A stretch of DNA of 17,398 bases, from NCBI GenBank assembly GCA_051883695.1, contig JBJEUF010000056.1, positions 1 to 17,398 on the forward strand, given 5' to 3'. Each line of letters begins with the position of its first letter. Position 1 is the stretch's first letter. This document shows positions 1 to 6,393 of this stretch, in pieces. Below the pieces are notes generated by a model. It worked only from the letters and a program-made list of their open reading frames with translations. It was not told the DNA's origin and ran no database searches. This stretch comes from UBA11524 sp051883695. Lineage in GTDB: Bacteria > Bacillota > Clostridia > Christensenellales > Aristaeellaceae. The position numbers were made by a program, and so were the translations under genes.

Positions 1-107
1 AGGTTCAGGTGGCCCGCCTTTTCGGTGAGGATCTCGCCTGTGGAGCCGTACATGAAGACCGCGCCGAAGGCCAGCGATTCAATCAGAAAATTCAGCCAGG
101 TGTTCAC
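1..107 (-). CDS. BmpA-type ABC importer, second permease subunit (NupQ-like), N-terminal fragment
   Basis: Only the first 35 codons are in the window; the gene continues past the left edge. It starts with GTG at 105-107, preceded by AGGAGG at 115-120 with a 7-nt spacer. The start overlaps the stop of the upstream permease gene in a GTGA arrangement, so the two are probably translationally coupled. The visible peptide begins MNTWLNFLIESLAFGAVF and continues into an ILTEKAGHLNL segment. This resembles the start of the second permease of BmpA/NupOPQ-type and simple-sugar importers, where a first membrane helix is followed by a short segment ending in a GxxNxG-like motif. In the complex it would pair with the 104-1231 permease to form the membrane channel. 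Family assignment is by context plus this short match; the substrate is inferred from the operon. Confidence 0.75.
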   Translation of the reverse strand, partial: MNTWLNFLIESLAFGAVFMYGSTGEILTEKAGHLN

Positions 108-1231
108 TTGACAGCCTCCTTTGCAGCCGCTTTGTGACGGTAAACGATCTTATATCTGATGAAGAACTCGCTGCCGATAAAGAAGAACAGGATGATGCCC
201 ACGACCACCTCCGGGAAATCGCCGCTGACGTTGAAATCCTGGGAGATCTGCGCAGCACCGGAGTTCAGGAAGGACACCAGCGCGGAGGTCACGATCATGA
301 TCAGCGGATTGAAGTTGGCCAGCCAGGATACAATGATGGCCGTGAAGCCCTGACCGCCGACGGAGTTGGTATTCACGCTCTGGTCAAGGCCCGCGCCGAT
401 CAGGAAGCCCGTCAGGCCGCAGAGCAGACCGCTGACCACCATGGTGCGGATGATGACCTTCCGGACATTGATGCCGCTGTATTGCGCCGTGCGCATGCTC
501 TCGCCCACGACGTTGATCTCATAGCCCTGCTTGCTGTACCTCAGGTAGATGAACAGCGCCACCGTCAGGGCGAGGGCGATGAGGATAATCAGCAGATACT
601 GGTTGCCAAAGGGCAGCGGAGGCAGCTTGCCAAACTTCAGCTTGCTCAGGGTCGAGGAGCCGTTGGGAACCCATATCACAAGGAAGTAGCTGACCACATA
701 GGTTGCCACATAGTTCATCATCAGGGTGAAAAGCGTTTCATTGGTGTTCCACCCGGCCTTGAACAGCGCGGGAATCACAGCCCAGACGGCGCCGTAGAGC
801 AGCGCGGCGATGAACATCAGAATCAGCAGCAGCCATTCCGGGAGCGTACCGCCAAAGTAGAAGGCAACCGTGATGGCGCCCAGCACGCCCATGAGCGTCT
901 GACCCTCCGCGCCGATGTTCCAGAACCGCATCCGGAAGGCGGGAACCACTGCCAGCGAAATGCATTGCAGGATGGCCATATTTTTGAGGAACTTCCACAC
1001 CTTGCGCTCGCTGGTGAAGGAACCCTTGATGAAGCAATAGTAGAAATCCGAAAGGCTCTTGCTGTGATTCTGCAGCTTCTCGATCAGCAGATACGCGACC
1101 AGGCCGCATACCACCATGCCCAGCAGGATGGCGGCCACGCGGATCAGCAGCGCGACGAGCGGGTTCATCTCGGTGCGCTTGGCAAGGTGAAAACGCGATT
1201 CATGAACGGCAGGCTTCTTCTGTTCGCTCAT
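104..1231 (-). CDS. ABC importer permease (NupP-like, BPD_transp_2 family)
   Basis: A 375-residue polytopic membrane protein, the first of two permeases of a nucleoside/simple-sugar type importer. About nine or ten hydrophobic segments are visible, for example near residues 25-50, 113-130, 132-155, 165-190, 208-230, 258-283, 295-322 and 341-360. The segment FWNIGAEGQTLMG (about 104-116) is the conserved motif of this permease family. The ATG at 1229-1231 overlaps the ATPase stop codon (ATGA), and AGGAGG lies 7 nt upstream. Its own stop overlaps the GTG of the next permease. The N-terminal ~22 residues are charged and presumably cytoplasmic. The order binding protein, ATPase, permease, permease matches Bacillus nupNOPQ (yufNOPQ), which suggests nucleoside uptake, although sugar importers share the fold. 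No damage is seen. Confidence 0.9.
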   Translation of the reverse strand: MSEQKKPAVHESRFHLAKRTEMNPLVALLIRVAAILLGMVVCGLVAYLLIEKLQNHSKSLSDFYYCFIKGSFTSERKVWKFLKNMAILQCISLAVVPAFRMRFWNIGAEGQTLMGVLGAITVAFYFGGTLPEWLLLILMFIAALLYGAVWAVIPALFKAGWNTNETLFTLMMNYVATYVVSYFLVIWVPNGSSTLSKLKFGKLPPLPFGNQYLLIILIALALTVALFIYLRYSKQGYEINVVGESMRTAQYSGINVRKVIIRTMVVSGLLCGLTGFLIGAGLDQSVNTNSVGGQGFTAIIVSWLANFNPLIMIVTSALVSFLNSGAAQISQDFNVSGDFPEVVVGIILFFFIGSEFFIRYKIVYRHKAAAKEAVK

Positions 1232-2934
1232 TGGGCAGCCTCCTTTACCGGGTGATCGGTTTGCGTCATCAGCAATCCGATTTCTTCCTTGGTTGCGGTG
1301 CGCGCGTCCAGCATACCGGTCACGGCGCCGGAGTTGATGACCAGAATGCGGTCGCAGAGGGCGAGCAGCACGTCCAGATCCTCGCCGACGAAGATCACGG
1401 CGACGCCGTTCTGCTTCTGCCTGTTGAGCAGGTTGTAGATCGTGTAGGAGGAATTGATGTCCAGACCGCGCACGGGGTAGGCGGCCATGAGCACCTTGGG
1501 AGCGAAAGCGATCTCGCGGCCCACCAGCACCTTCTGCACATTGCCGCCGGAAAGACGGCGAACGGGCGTATTCACACCGGGGGTGGAGACCTCCAGCTCC
1601 CGGATGATGTCCTCCGCCAGCGCCCGGGGCTTTTTGCGATCCACAAAGCCTGCGCGTCCCTTGCGGTAGCTGCGCAGCATCATGTTGTCGGTAATACCCA
1701 TGCTGCCCACCAGACCCATGCCCAGCCTGTCCTCGGGCACGAAGGAAAGCCGAACGCCCAGGTTGCGGATCTCCAGCGGGGTCTTGCCGCGCAGGTTCAT
1801 CACCTCATCCTCTCGGAAAAGGACATTTTCGGCTGCGACCTGCGCCCTGATCTGTGCACGGCTCATGCCCTTCAGGCGCATGGGGGCACCGTTCCTGTCG
1901 TGGAAAGCGTCCCTGGCAGCCAGCTCCTTCACCTTTCGCATGGACTTGTGGAAGAAGGTAACGGGCTTGTCCTTTTTGGGATTGGTGAAGATGACCTGAC
2001 CGCTGGCGATGGGCTGCAATCCCGCGATGGCTTCCAGCAGCTCGCGCTGTCCGCTGCCCGCGATGCCGGCGATGCCAAGGATTTCGCCGCTGTTCGCGGT
2101 GAAGGAGACGTCCCTGAGCACATGGATGCCTTCGCTGTTGATGCAGTTGAGCTCCCTGACCTCGAGGCGGGGCTGCACGTTTTGCGGCTCGCTGCGCTCG
2201 ATGTCCAGCGTTACCTTCTTGCCCACCATCATCTCCGTCAGGCTGCTCTGGGTCGCGTCGCAGGTATCGACGGTGGCGATGTGCTCGCCCTTGCGCAGGA
2301 TCGCCACACGGTCGGAAACAGCCAGCACCTCGTGCAGCTTGTGGGTGATGATGATGATGGATTTGCCGTCCGCCTTCATGCGGCGAAGCACGTCGAACAG
2401 GCGGTCAATCTCCTGCGGCGTGAGCACGGCGGTCGGCTCGTCCAGGATGAGGATGTCCGCGCCGCGATAGAGCACCTTGATGATTTCCACCGTCTGCTTT
2501 TCGGAGACGGACATGTCATAGACCTTTTTCTGGGGATCAATATGGAAACCGTATTTCTCAGCAATCTGGGAAACGCGGGAATTGACGGCTTTCAGGTTGT
2601 ACCGGCCCTGCTCGTTCACGCCCAGTACAATGTTTTCGGCTGCGGTAAACAGATCCACCAGCTTGAAGTGTTGATGGATCATGCCGATTTTCAGGTCAAA
2701 GGCGTCCTTGGGGGAGCGGATGACGACCTCCTCCCCGTTTTTGTAGATCTTGCCCTCATCCGGGAAGTAAATGCCGGAGATCATGTTCATCAGGGTCGTC
2801 TTGCCGCAGCCATTCTCACCGAGAATGGACAGGATCTCCCCCTCGTATACATCCAGATCAACATTGTGATTGGCAACGACGCTGCCAAAGCGCTTGGTTA
2901 TGCCGCGCATGCTGAGAGCAATTCGCTTTTCCAC
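1228..2934 (-). CDS. ABC importer ATPase with two fused nucleotide-binding domains (NupO-like)
   Basis: The start is GTG at 2932-2934, because GGAGGG at 2941-2946 sits 6 nt upstream and the homologous region begins just after it. The open frame runs on upstream to 3174, but that part is non-homologous. The product is 568 residues. The first domain has Walker A GENGCGKT (39-46), a degenerate signature MSVSEKQ (141-147), Walker B ILILDEP (161-167) and an H-loop His near 198. The second has a degenerate P-loop GIAGSGQRE (290-298), signature LSGGNVQK (461-468) and a PVRGLD segment (487-492). Degenerate motifs in one half are typical of sugar/nucleoside double ATPases. The usual length is about 505-510 residues. 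The excess is a charged insertion at roughly 317-378, between the P-loop and the VPEDR Q-loop region. It energises the two permeases encoded downstream, with which it overlaps by ATGA. Confidence 0.9.
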   Translation of the reverse strand: MEKRIALSMRGITKRFGSVVANHNVDLDVYEGEILSILGENGCGKTTLMNMISGIYFPDEGKIYKNGEEVVIRSPKDAFDLKIGMIHQHFKLVDLFTAAENIVLGVNEQGRYNLKAVNSRVSQIAEKYGFHIDPQKKVYDMSVSEKQTVEIIKVLYRGADILILDEPTAVLTPQEIDRLFDVLRRMKADGKSIIIITHKLHEVLAVSDRVAILRKGEHIATVDTCDATQSSLTEMMVGKKVTLDIERSEPQNVQPRLEVRELNCINSEGIHVLRDVSFTANSGEILGIAGIAGSGQRELLEAIAGLQPIASGQVIFTNPKKDKPVTFFHKSMRKVKELAARDAFHDRNGAPMRLKGMSRAQIRAQVAAENVLFREDEVMNLRGKTPLEIRNLGVRLSFVPEDRLGMGLVGSMGITDNMMLRSYRKGRAGFVDRKKPRALAEDIIRELEVSTPGVNTPVRRLSGGNVQKVLVGREIAFAPKVLMAAYPVRGLDINSSYTIYNLLNRQKQNGVAVIFVGEDLDVLLALCDRILVINSGAVTGMLDARTATKEEIGLLMTQTDHPVKEAAQ

Positions 2935-2970
2935 CGTATACCCTCCGTATACAAATAAGTGCAGAAACTG

Positions 2971-3004
2971 CTTGGACTGCCACACAGGAGCGCAGCAGTC
3001 CAAG
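2971..3004 (-). repeat. Hairpin upstream of the ATPase gene
   Basis: A perfect 10-bp inverted repeat, CTTGGACTGC at 2971-2980 and GCAGTCCAAG at 2995-3004, with a 14-nt loop. It lies 37 nt upstream of the GTG start, inside the presumed bmpA-ATPase transcript. There is no T-run after it on the minus strand, so it is not a standard terminator. It may protect mRNA ends or modulate read-through; the role is inferred. Confidence 0.6.
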
Positions 3005-3048
3005 CGTTCAGGATCGAAACACCTGAGTATGGAATTGGGGAATTCCCG

Positions 3049-3068
3049 GGAACCTCGAATGAGGTTCC
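3049..3068. repeat. Short perfect hairpin beside palindromic element A
   Basis: GGAACCTC at 3049-3056 and GAGGTTCC at 3061-3068 form a perfect 8-bp stem with a GAAT loop. The GAGGTTCC arm starts a 12-nt string (GAGGTTCCTTAG, 3061-3072) that is repeated directly at 3223-3234, at the far end of element A. It may be part of the same mobile or repetitive unit. Confidence 0.5.
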
Positions 3069-3234
3069 TTAGGAAACTCTGAATCAATGAGGCGGTGCGA
3101 TGACGAGCGGAATTTCTGTCAGATGCGATTGCAGAAATCGAAGGTTTACTGGATGTAAATCGAGATTGCTGCAAGAAGCAGATGGCGGAAATTCAGCCGC
3201 CAGCGTACCGCCGAATGATTCAGAGGTTCCTTAG
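3069..3234. repeat. Palindromic MITE-like element A, overlapping the binding-protein stop codon
   Basis: A segment of about 165 bp that is one long imperfect inverted repeat. Left end, plus strand from 3072: GGAAACTCTGAATCA then ATGAGGCGG. Right end, minus strand from 3230: GGAACCTCTGAATCA then TTCGGCGG. The similarity continues inward (AATTTC and TTGCAG blocks) to a centre near 3150, where GGTTTAC and GTAAATC face each other. A direct repeat GAGGTTCCTTAG flanks it (3061-3072 and 3223-3234). No coding capacity is seen. The right end supplies the TAA stop codon (3231-3233) of the binding-protein gene. In RNA it would fold into a long hairpin between that gene and the ATPase gene. Confidence 0.6.
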
Positions 3235-4433
3235 AACATCATGTTCAGCAGCTCAATGCCGTCGATCTGCACATTGAAGTAGGGGGCGCTGCGGTACTCG
3301 GACTCGTGGAAGTAGCCATCAGCCACAGCCTCGGTGTCAGCGGTGAAGGCAGCGTCGGTGTCCACGTCCGCCAGATAGGAATCCAGCTTGGCGCCGCCCA
3401 CGGTGATGTAGTTGTCAGCAGCGGTGTCGAACACCTTCACGGTGCCGGCCATCAGGGCAGCCATGACCTCTTCCAGCTTCTCAGCGGTACCGGCGGCGGC
3501 AGCCTGCGCGTTGACCTCGGTCAGCTTCACGGAGCCGGTCTCGATGGTGCCGGTCCAGTCGGTCGCGATCTTTTCACCGGCGGCCACCTGGGTCACGATG
3601 TACTGGAAGTAGGGAGCCCAGTCAATGCGGGAAGCCACGATGAAGGTGTTGGGGCAGGAGGTCACGGTGGAGCCGTTGTAGGAAACGTTGGGAACATTGG
3701 CGTCCTCGCAGGCAGAGGGAGCGCCCATGGAGTCGGCATGCTGGGAGATCAGGTCGCAGTTGGCGGCGATCAGGGCCGTCGCGGCGTTCTTCTCCTCGTT
3801 GTAGTCATACCAGGAGCCGGTGAACTGCACCTTCATCTCCACATCGGGGCAGACGGACTTGGCGCCCAGATAGAAGGCGGTGTAGCCGGAGATCACCTCG
3901 GCGTAGGTGAAGGCGCCGATGTAGCCCATCAGGGGCTTTTCGCCCTTGAGCTGGCCGTTGGCCTTCATCTCATTCAGCTTCAGGCCCGCGGCAACGCCGG
4001 CCAGATAACGGCCCTCATAGATGGCGGCGAAGGCATTGTGGAAGTTCTCCACGCCCTCGGTGTGTGCCATGGTGCCGGTAGCGTGGCAGAACTGCACGTC
4101 GGGATACTGACGGGCAGCCTCCAGCAGGTAGGACTCATGGCCGAAGCTGTTGGCGAAAACGATGGTGCAGCCCTCGTCAACCAGATCCAGCGCAGCCTCG
4201 GTGCATTCCTGGGATTCGGGAATGTTGCGCTTCATGATGACCTGATCCTCGGACAGGCCCAGAGCGGCCATGGCGTCGTACACGCCGTTGATGAAGTTGA
4301 GGTCGTAGGTGGAGTTCTCGTCGTGCAGCAGGATGATGCCCAGCTTCACATCGGACACCTCGGCAGAGGCGGTGAAGACAAAGGCAGACAGGCACAGAGT
4401 CAGTGCGAGCAGCAGGGCTACGAACTTTTTCAT
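3231..4433 (-). CDS. BmpA-family substrate-binding protein of the ABC importer (NupN-like)
   Basis: A 400-residue exported protein. The ATG at 4431-4433 is chosen because TCCTCCT on the plus strand (AGGAGGA) lies at 4442-4448, 8 nt upstream, and a signal peptide begins there; the longer open frame to 4550 has no support. Residues 1-24 form a Sec signal, MKKFVALLLALTLCLSAFVF, followed by TASA and a probable cleavage before Glu25. The one Cys in the signal (14) lacks a lipobox. The mature part fits the BMP/Med family: the VKLGIILLHDEN strand, then a YDLNFINGVYDAM helix, an IVFANSFGHE segment (about 91-100) and an EGRYLAGVAAGL segment (about 140-151). In relatives this protein binds purine or other nucleosides outside the membrane. 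It is the first gene of the importer operon, with its own promoter and a hairpin-rich spacer after it. Confidence 0.88.
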   Translation of the reverse strand: MKKFVALLLALTLCLSAFVFTASAEVSDVKLGIILLHDENSTYDLNFINGVYDAMAALGLSEDQVIMKRNIPESQECTEAALDLVDEGCTIVFANSFGHESYLLEAARQYPDVQFCHATGTMAHTEGVENFHNAFAAIYEGRYLAGVAAGLKLNEMKANGQLKGEKPLMGYIGAFTYAEVISGYTAFYLGAKSVCPDVEMKVQFTGSWYDYNEEKNAATALIAANCDLISQHADSMGAPSACEDANVPNVSYNGSTVTSCPNTFIVASRIDWAPYFQYIVTQVAAGEKIATDWTGTIETGSVKLTEVNAQAAAAGTAEKLEEVMAALMAGTVKVFDTAADNYITVGGAKLDSYLADVDTDAAFTADTEAVADGYFHESEYRSAPYFNVQIDGIELLNMMF

Positions 4434-4509
4434 GGTGATTGTCCTCCTCGGTTCATTGGTGGATGGAAAACGCCGACATGTATCGTGCAATCTGAAAGCC
4501 GGAACAACA

Positions 4510-4522
4510 AAACCCGAACATT
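4510..4522 (+). promoter_or_regulatory. PurBox-like sequence in the importer leader
   Basis: The 13 nt AAACCCGAACATT matches the Bacillus PurR operator consensus AWWWCCGAACWWT at 12 of 13 positions by eye. It lies about 14-26 nt downstream of the predicted start of transcription. Purine-dependent control would fit a nucleoside importer. A canonical PurR site has two boxes in inverted orientation about 16-17 nt apart, and no good second box is seen at that spacing. Confidence 0.4.
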
Positions 4523-4541
4523 CAGCTGCAAACACGATGAT

Positions 4542-4570
4542 ATTGTACACAAAACAGCTGTCGAAATCAA
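4542..4570 (-). promoter_or_regulatory. Sigma-A-type promoter of the importer operon
   Basis: On the minus strand, TTGATT (plus 4565-4570) and TACAAT (plus 4542-4547) are separated by exactly 17 nt. The spacer ends TGTG, close to an extended -10. Transcription would start near 4535, giving a leader of about 100 nt before the binding-protein gene. Confidence 0.75.
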
Positions 4571-4623
4571 GCCTTTTTTGATATTATTTTCAGAAAACAG
4601 GGGGGCAGATTGGTTCATACAGC

Positions 4624-4670
4624 AAAAAGCGAGCAGACGCCTGCTCCTGCCGGGCTCCTGCTCGCTTCTT
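4624..4670 (-). terminator. Intrinsic terminator after dnaJ
   Basis: On the minus strand, AAGCGAGCAG (plus 4658-4667) pairs perfectly with CTGCTCGCTT (plus 4627-4636), and the run continues as TTTTT to 4624. The 21-nt loop contains a further small GCC/GGC pairing. It lies about 31 nt after the dnaJ stop and separates the heat-shock operon from the importer promoter. Confidence 0.85.
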
Positions 4671-4682
4671 ATGTTCGGGATT
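4670..4682 (-). promoter_or_regulatory. Second PurBox-like sequence, opposite orientation
   Basis: On the minus strand AATCCCGAACATA shares the CCCGAACAT core with the site at 4510-4522. It lies about 100 nt upstream of the importer -35 box, between the dnaJ stop and its terminator. The separation from the first site (about 150 nt) is not the usual PurR arrangement, so it may be chance. Confidence 0.25.
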
Positions 4683-4700
4683 GTACAGCAACCCCGTTTG

Positions 4701-5834
4701 TCAGTTGAACAGATCCTTCAGTTTATCGAAGAACCCCTTGCGATTCTCATAGTCCTTTTCGCTGCTCTGCTCGTCAAACTGGCGCAGCAGCTCACGCTGC
4801 TTGTCGGTCAATCGCTTGGGAATCTCCACGCGCACGCGGAAGATCAGGTCGCCCTTGTTGCTCGTGCCCAGCTGCGGGATGCCCTGACCGCGAATGCGGA
4901 ACTCGGTATCCGTCTGCGTACCCTCGGGAATGGTGTACTTCACCGTCCCGTCGAGGGTCGGGATATCCATCTCCGCACCCAGCGCCGCCTGCGTGAAGGT
5001 GATCGGCACCTCCAGGCGGATGTTGTTGCCCTCGCGCCTGAACAGCTTGTGGGGCTTCACGGTGATGACAATCTGCAGATCGCCGTTCGGGCCGCCGTTC
5101 GCGCCGGGCTCGCCCTCGCCGCGCTTGGTCAGCACAATGCCGTTATCCACGCCCGCGGGAACCTTCAGGTTCAGCGTGCGCTTGACGCGGGTGCTGCCGC
5201 TGCCGCCGCAGCCGGGGCACTTGTCCTTGATCGTCTTGCCCGTGCCGCCGCAGCCGGGGCAGGTGCGAACCGTCGTCATCCAGCCGCCGGACTGGCGGAT
5301 CTGGCCCGTGCCCTTGCACATCGTACAGGTGACGGGCTGCGTGCCGGGCTTCGCACCGGAGCCGCCGCAGGTGGTGCAGTTCTCCCTGCGGAAGAACTCC
5401 AGCGACTTGCTGCAGCCCTTGGCGGCCTCCTCAAAGGTCAATCGGATGTCAGCGCGCACGTCCGCGCCCTGCCGGGGGGCGTTGCGCCGGGCCTGGGCAT
5501 TCATGCCGCCCATGCCGCCGTTGAACAGCTGGTCGAGGATATCGCCCATGCCGCCCATGCCGCCGAAATCCATGCCACCGAAGGGATTGCCGCCCATGCC
5601 GCCCATATCCGGGCCGTTGAAGCCGAACTGATCGTAGCGCGCGCGCTTATCCGGATCGGACAGCACCTCGTTGGCTTCGTTCAGCTCCTTGAAGCGTTCC
5701 TCCGCTTCCTTGTCATTGGGGTGCAGATCAGGATGGCAGTCCTTCGCCCTGCGGCGGTAGGCGCGCTTGATTTCCTCATCCGTGGCATTCTTGTCAATGC
5801 CAAGCACCTCATAGTAATCGCGTTTATTGGCCAA
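4701..5834 (-). CDS. dnaJ: Chaperone DnaJ (Hsp40)
   Basis: A 377-residue co-chaperone that delivers unfolded proteins to DnaK and stimulates its ATPase. The chosen start is TTG at 5832-5834, giving MANKRDYYEVLG, the usual DnaJ N-terminus. It has GAGGTGA 5 nt upstream. An in-frame GTG at 5843 would add three residues but lies inside that ribosome binding site. Domains: J-domain about 1-68 with HPD at 34-36; a Gly/Phe/Met-rich linker about 70-113; four CxxCxGxG zinc motifs between about 153 and 213 (CTTCGGSG, CTMCKGTG, CPGCGGTG, CPGCGGSG); then the substrate-binding and dimerisation domains to the end. It is last in the hrcA-grpE-dnaK-dnaJ order but 559 nt from dnaK. No separate CIRCE is seen upstream, so read-through from dnaK or an unrecognised promoter must drive it. 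Confidence 0.97.
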   Translation of the reverse strand: MANKRDYYEVLGIDKNATDEEIKRAYRRRAKDCHPDLHPNDKEAEERFKELNEANEVLSDPDKRARYDQFGFNGPDMGGMGGNPFGGMDFGGMGGMGDILDQLFNGGMGGMNAQARRNAPRQGADVRADIRLTFEEAAKGCSKSLEFFRRENCTTCGGSGAKPGTQPVTCTMCKGTGQIRQSGGWMTTVRTCPGCGGTGKTIKDKCPGCGGSGSTRVKRTLNLKVPAGVDNGIVLTKRGEGEPGANGGPNGDLQIVITVKPHKLFRREGNNIRLEVPITFTQAALGAEMDIPTLDGTVKYTIPEGTQTDTEFRIRGQGIPQLGTSNKGDLIFRVRVEIPKRLTDKQRELLRQFDEQSSEKDYENRKGFFDKLKDLFN

Positions 5835-5839
5835 ATCAG

Positions 5840-5846
5840 TCACCTC
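5840..5846 (-). promoter_or_regulatory. Ribosome binding site deciding the dnaJ start
   Basis: GAGGTGA on the minus strand, 5 nt before the TTG at 5834. It overlaps the competing GTG codon (5841-5843), which itself has no well-placed Shine-Dalgarno sequence. This favours the TTG start. Confidence 0.6.
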
Positions 5847-5863
5847 GTAGAAAATCTGCCGGA

Positions 5864-5891
5864 GGGAAGCTCAGCCAAAGGCTCCCTTCCC
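5864..5891. repeat. Imperfect hairpin upstream of dnaJ
   Basis: GGGAAG (5864-5869) and CTTCCC (5886-5891) enclose AGCC-AAA-GGCT (5873-5883). It is about 20 nt upstream of the dnaJ ribosome binding site, in the untranslated part of the presumed dnaK-dnaJ transcript. A perfect 12-nt palindrome, CCGCTGCAGCGG, follows near 5908-5919. Confidence 0.5.
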
Positions 5892-5931
5892 GTGTGGGAT
5901 TCCTCCTCCGCTGCAGCGGGACTTCCCTTTC

Positions 5932-6092
5932 ATACTAATTCTCACTAAAAATGTTGCACCGAGCCAGCGAATTTTTCGTTCTGGCAAAGCTGAGTGAAGC
6001 GAGGCGTACTGGAAGTACGGTGAGAGGAACGAAGCGCAGCCAGAGCGGAAAAGGCGCTGTGCGAATGTAACATTTTTATTGAGAATTAGTAT
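5932..6092. repeat. Palindromic MITE-like element B in the dnaK-dnaJ spacer
   Basis: A 161-bp imperfect palindrome with terminal inverted repeats of about 27 nt and two mismatches: ATACTAATTCTCA then CTAAAAATGTTGCA at the left; on the opposite strand at the right, ATACTAATTCTCA then ATAAAAATGTTACA. The pairing continues inward (TTCG-CTGGC blocks) to GTACTGGAAGTAC in the centre. Its core, from TTTTCGTTCTGGCAAAGC to GCGGAAAAGGCGCTGTGCG, is clearly related to element C at 16537-16644, so this is a dispersed repeat family. It contains no credible gene. Confidence 0.7.
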
Positions 6093-6105
6093 CAACCTCG
6101 AAACA

Positions 6106-6134
6106 CCGGGAGCGCCGTTTTCCGGCACTCCCGG
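6106..6134. repeat. Hairpin repeat, copy 1
   Basis: CCGGGAGCGCCG (6106-6117), loop TTTTC, CGGCACTCCCGG (6123-6134): a 12-position stem with one mismatch. Nearly identical to the copy at 6352-6380; the two are direct repeats 246 nt apart. There is no adjacent T-run on the minus strand, so it does not look like a standard terminator. Confidence 0.7.
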
Positions 6135-6197
6135 TTCAGACTATCAACAAACCCATGGGTGGCGTCGGAGGGCCCGCAGGCCCTTCGACTTTAGATC

Positions 6198-6248
6198 GAA
6201 AATCGGCGACATGCGCGGCGATTTTCGCGCGATTTCGTCAGAAATCGC
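6198..6248. repeat. Pair of adjacent hairpins in the dnaK-dnaJ spacer
   Basis: First hairpin: GAAAATCG (6198-6205) with CGATTTTC (6219-6226), loop 13 nt. Second hairpin: GCGATTTC (6229-6236) with GAAATCGC (6241-6248), loop GTCA. Both stems are perfect 8-bp. They belong to a cluster of stem-loops filling 6106-6380. Confidence 0.6.
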
Positions 6249-6313
6249 CTCCTTACACGAACGAACGGCCGGGAGAACGGCTTGCCGTTCGACCAGTGAG
6301 TGAGTGCGAAACC

Positions 6314-6342
6314 TCGACAAAGTGCCAAAGGCACTTTGTCGA
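6314..6342. repeat. Perfect 13-bp hairpin in the dnaK-dnaJ spacer
   Basis: TCGACAAAGTGCC (6314-6326), loop AAA, GGCACTTTGTCGA (6330-6342). On the dnaK transcript it comes second after the stop codon. It is too stable to be accidental, but no U-tract follows, so it may act in mRNA processing or attenuation rather than as a simple terminator. Confidence 0.7.
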
Positions 6343-6351
6343 TGCCCTGCG

Positions 6352-6380
6352 CCGGGAGCGCCGTTTTTCGGCACTCCCGG
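6352..6380. repeat. Hairpin repeat, copy 2, just after dnaK
   Basis: CCGGGAGCGCCG (6352-6363), loop TTTTT, CGGCACTCCCGG (6369-6380), 14 nt beyond the dnaK stop codon. It matches copy 1 at 6106-6134 except for the last loop base. Its position suits a role at the dnaK mRNA 3' end. Confidence 0.7.
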
Positions 6381-6393
6381 TTGATGACACCGA

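Noticed and set aside
2935..3174. N-terminal extension of the ATPase to an ATG at 3174
   Set aside because: The extra 80 codons translate the palindromic repeat and spacer hairpins; the GTG at 2934 has a well-placed GGAGGG.
4434..4541. Riboswitch in the importer leader
   Set aside because: The leader is about 100 nt and shows no purine-riboswitch core or other known aptamer pattern by eye.
3306..5948. Plus-strand open frame of 880 codons
   Set aside because: It runs antisense to the binding-protein and dnaJ genes and crosses the terminator and promoter between them. The product is low-complexity His/Gly/Ala-rich, as expected for an antisense frame in GC-rich DNA.
5871..6128. Minus-strand frame of 85 codons upstream of dnaJ
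   Set aside because: Its residues come from translating palindromic element B; a similar FAQRLFR string appears in a frame over element C, which is a signature of the repeat and not of a gene.
6106..6380. CRISPR-like array from the repeated hairpins
   Set aside because: Only two copies of the repeat, about 246 nt apart, with different hairpins between them; no regular spacers and no cas genes.
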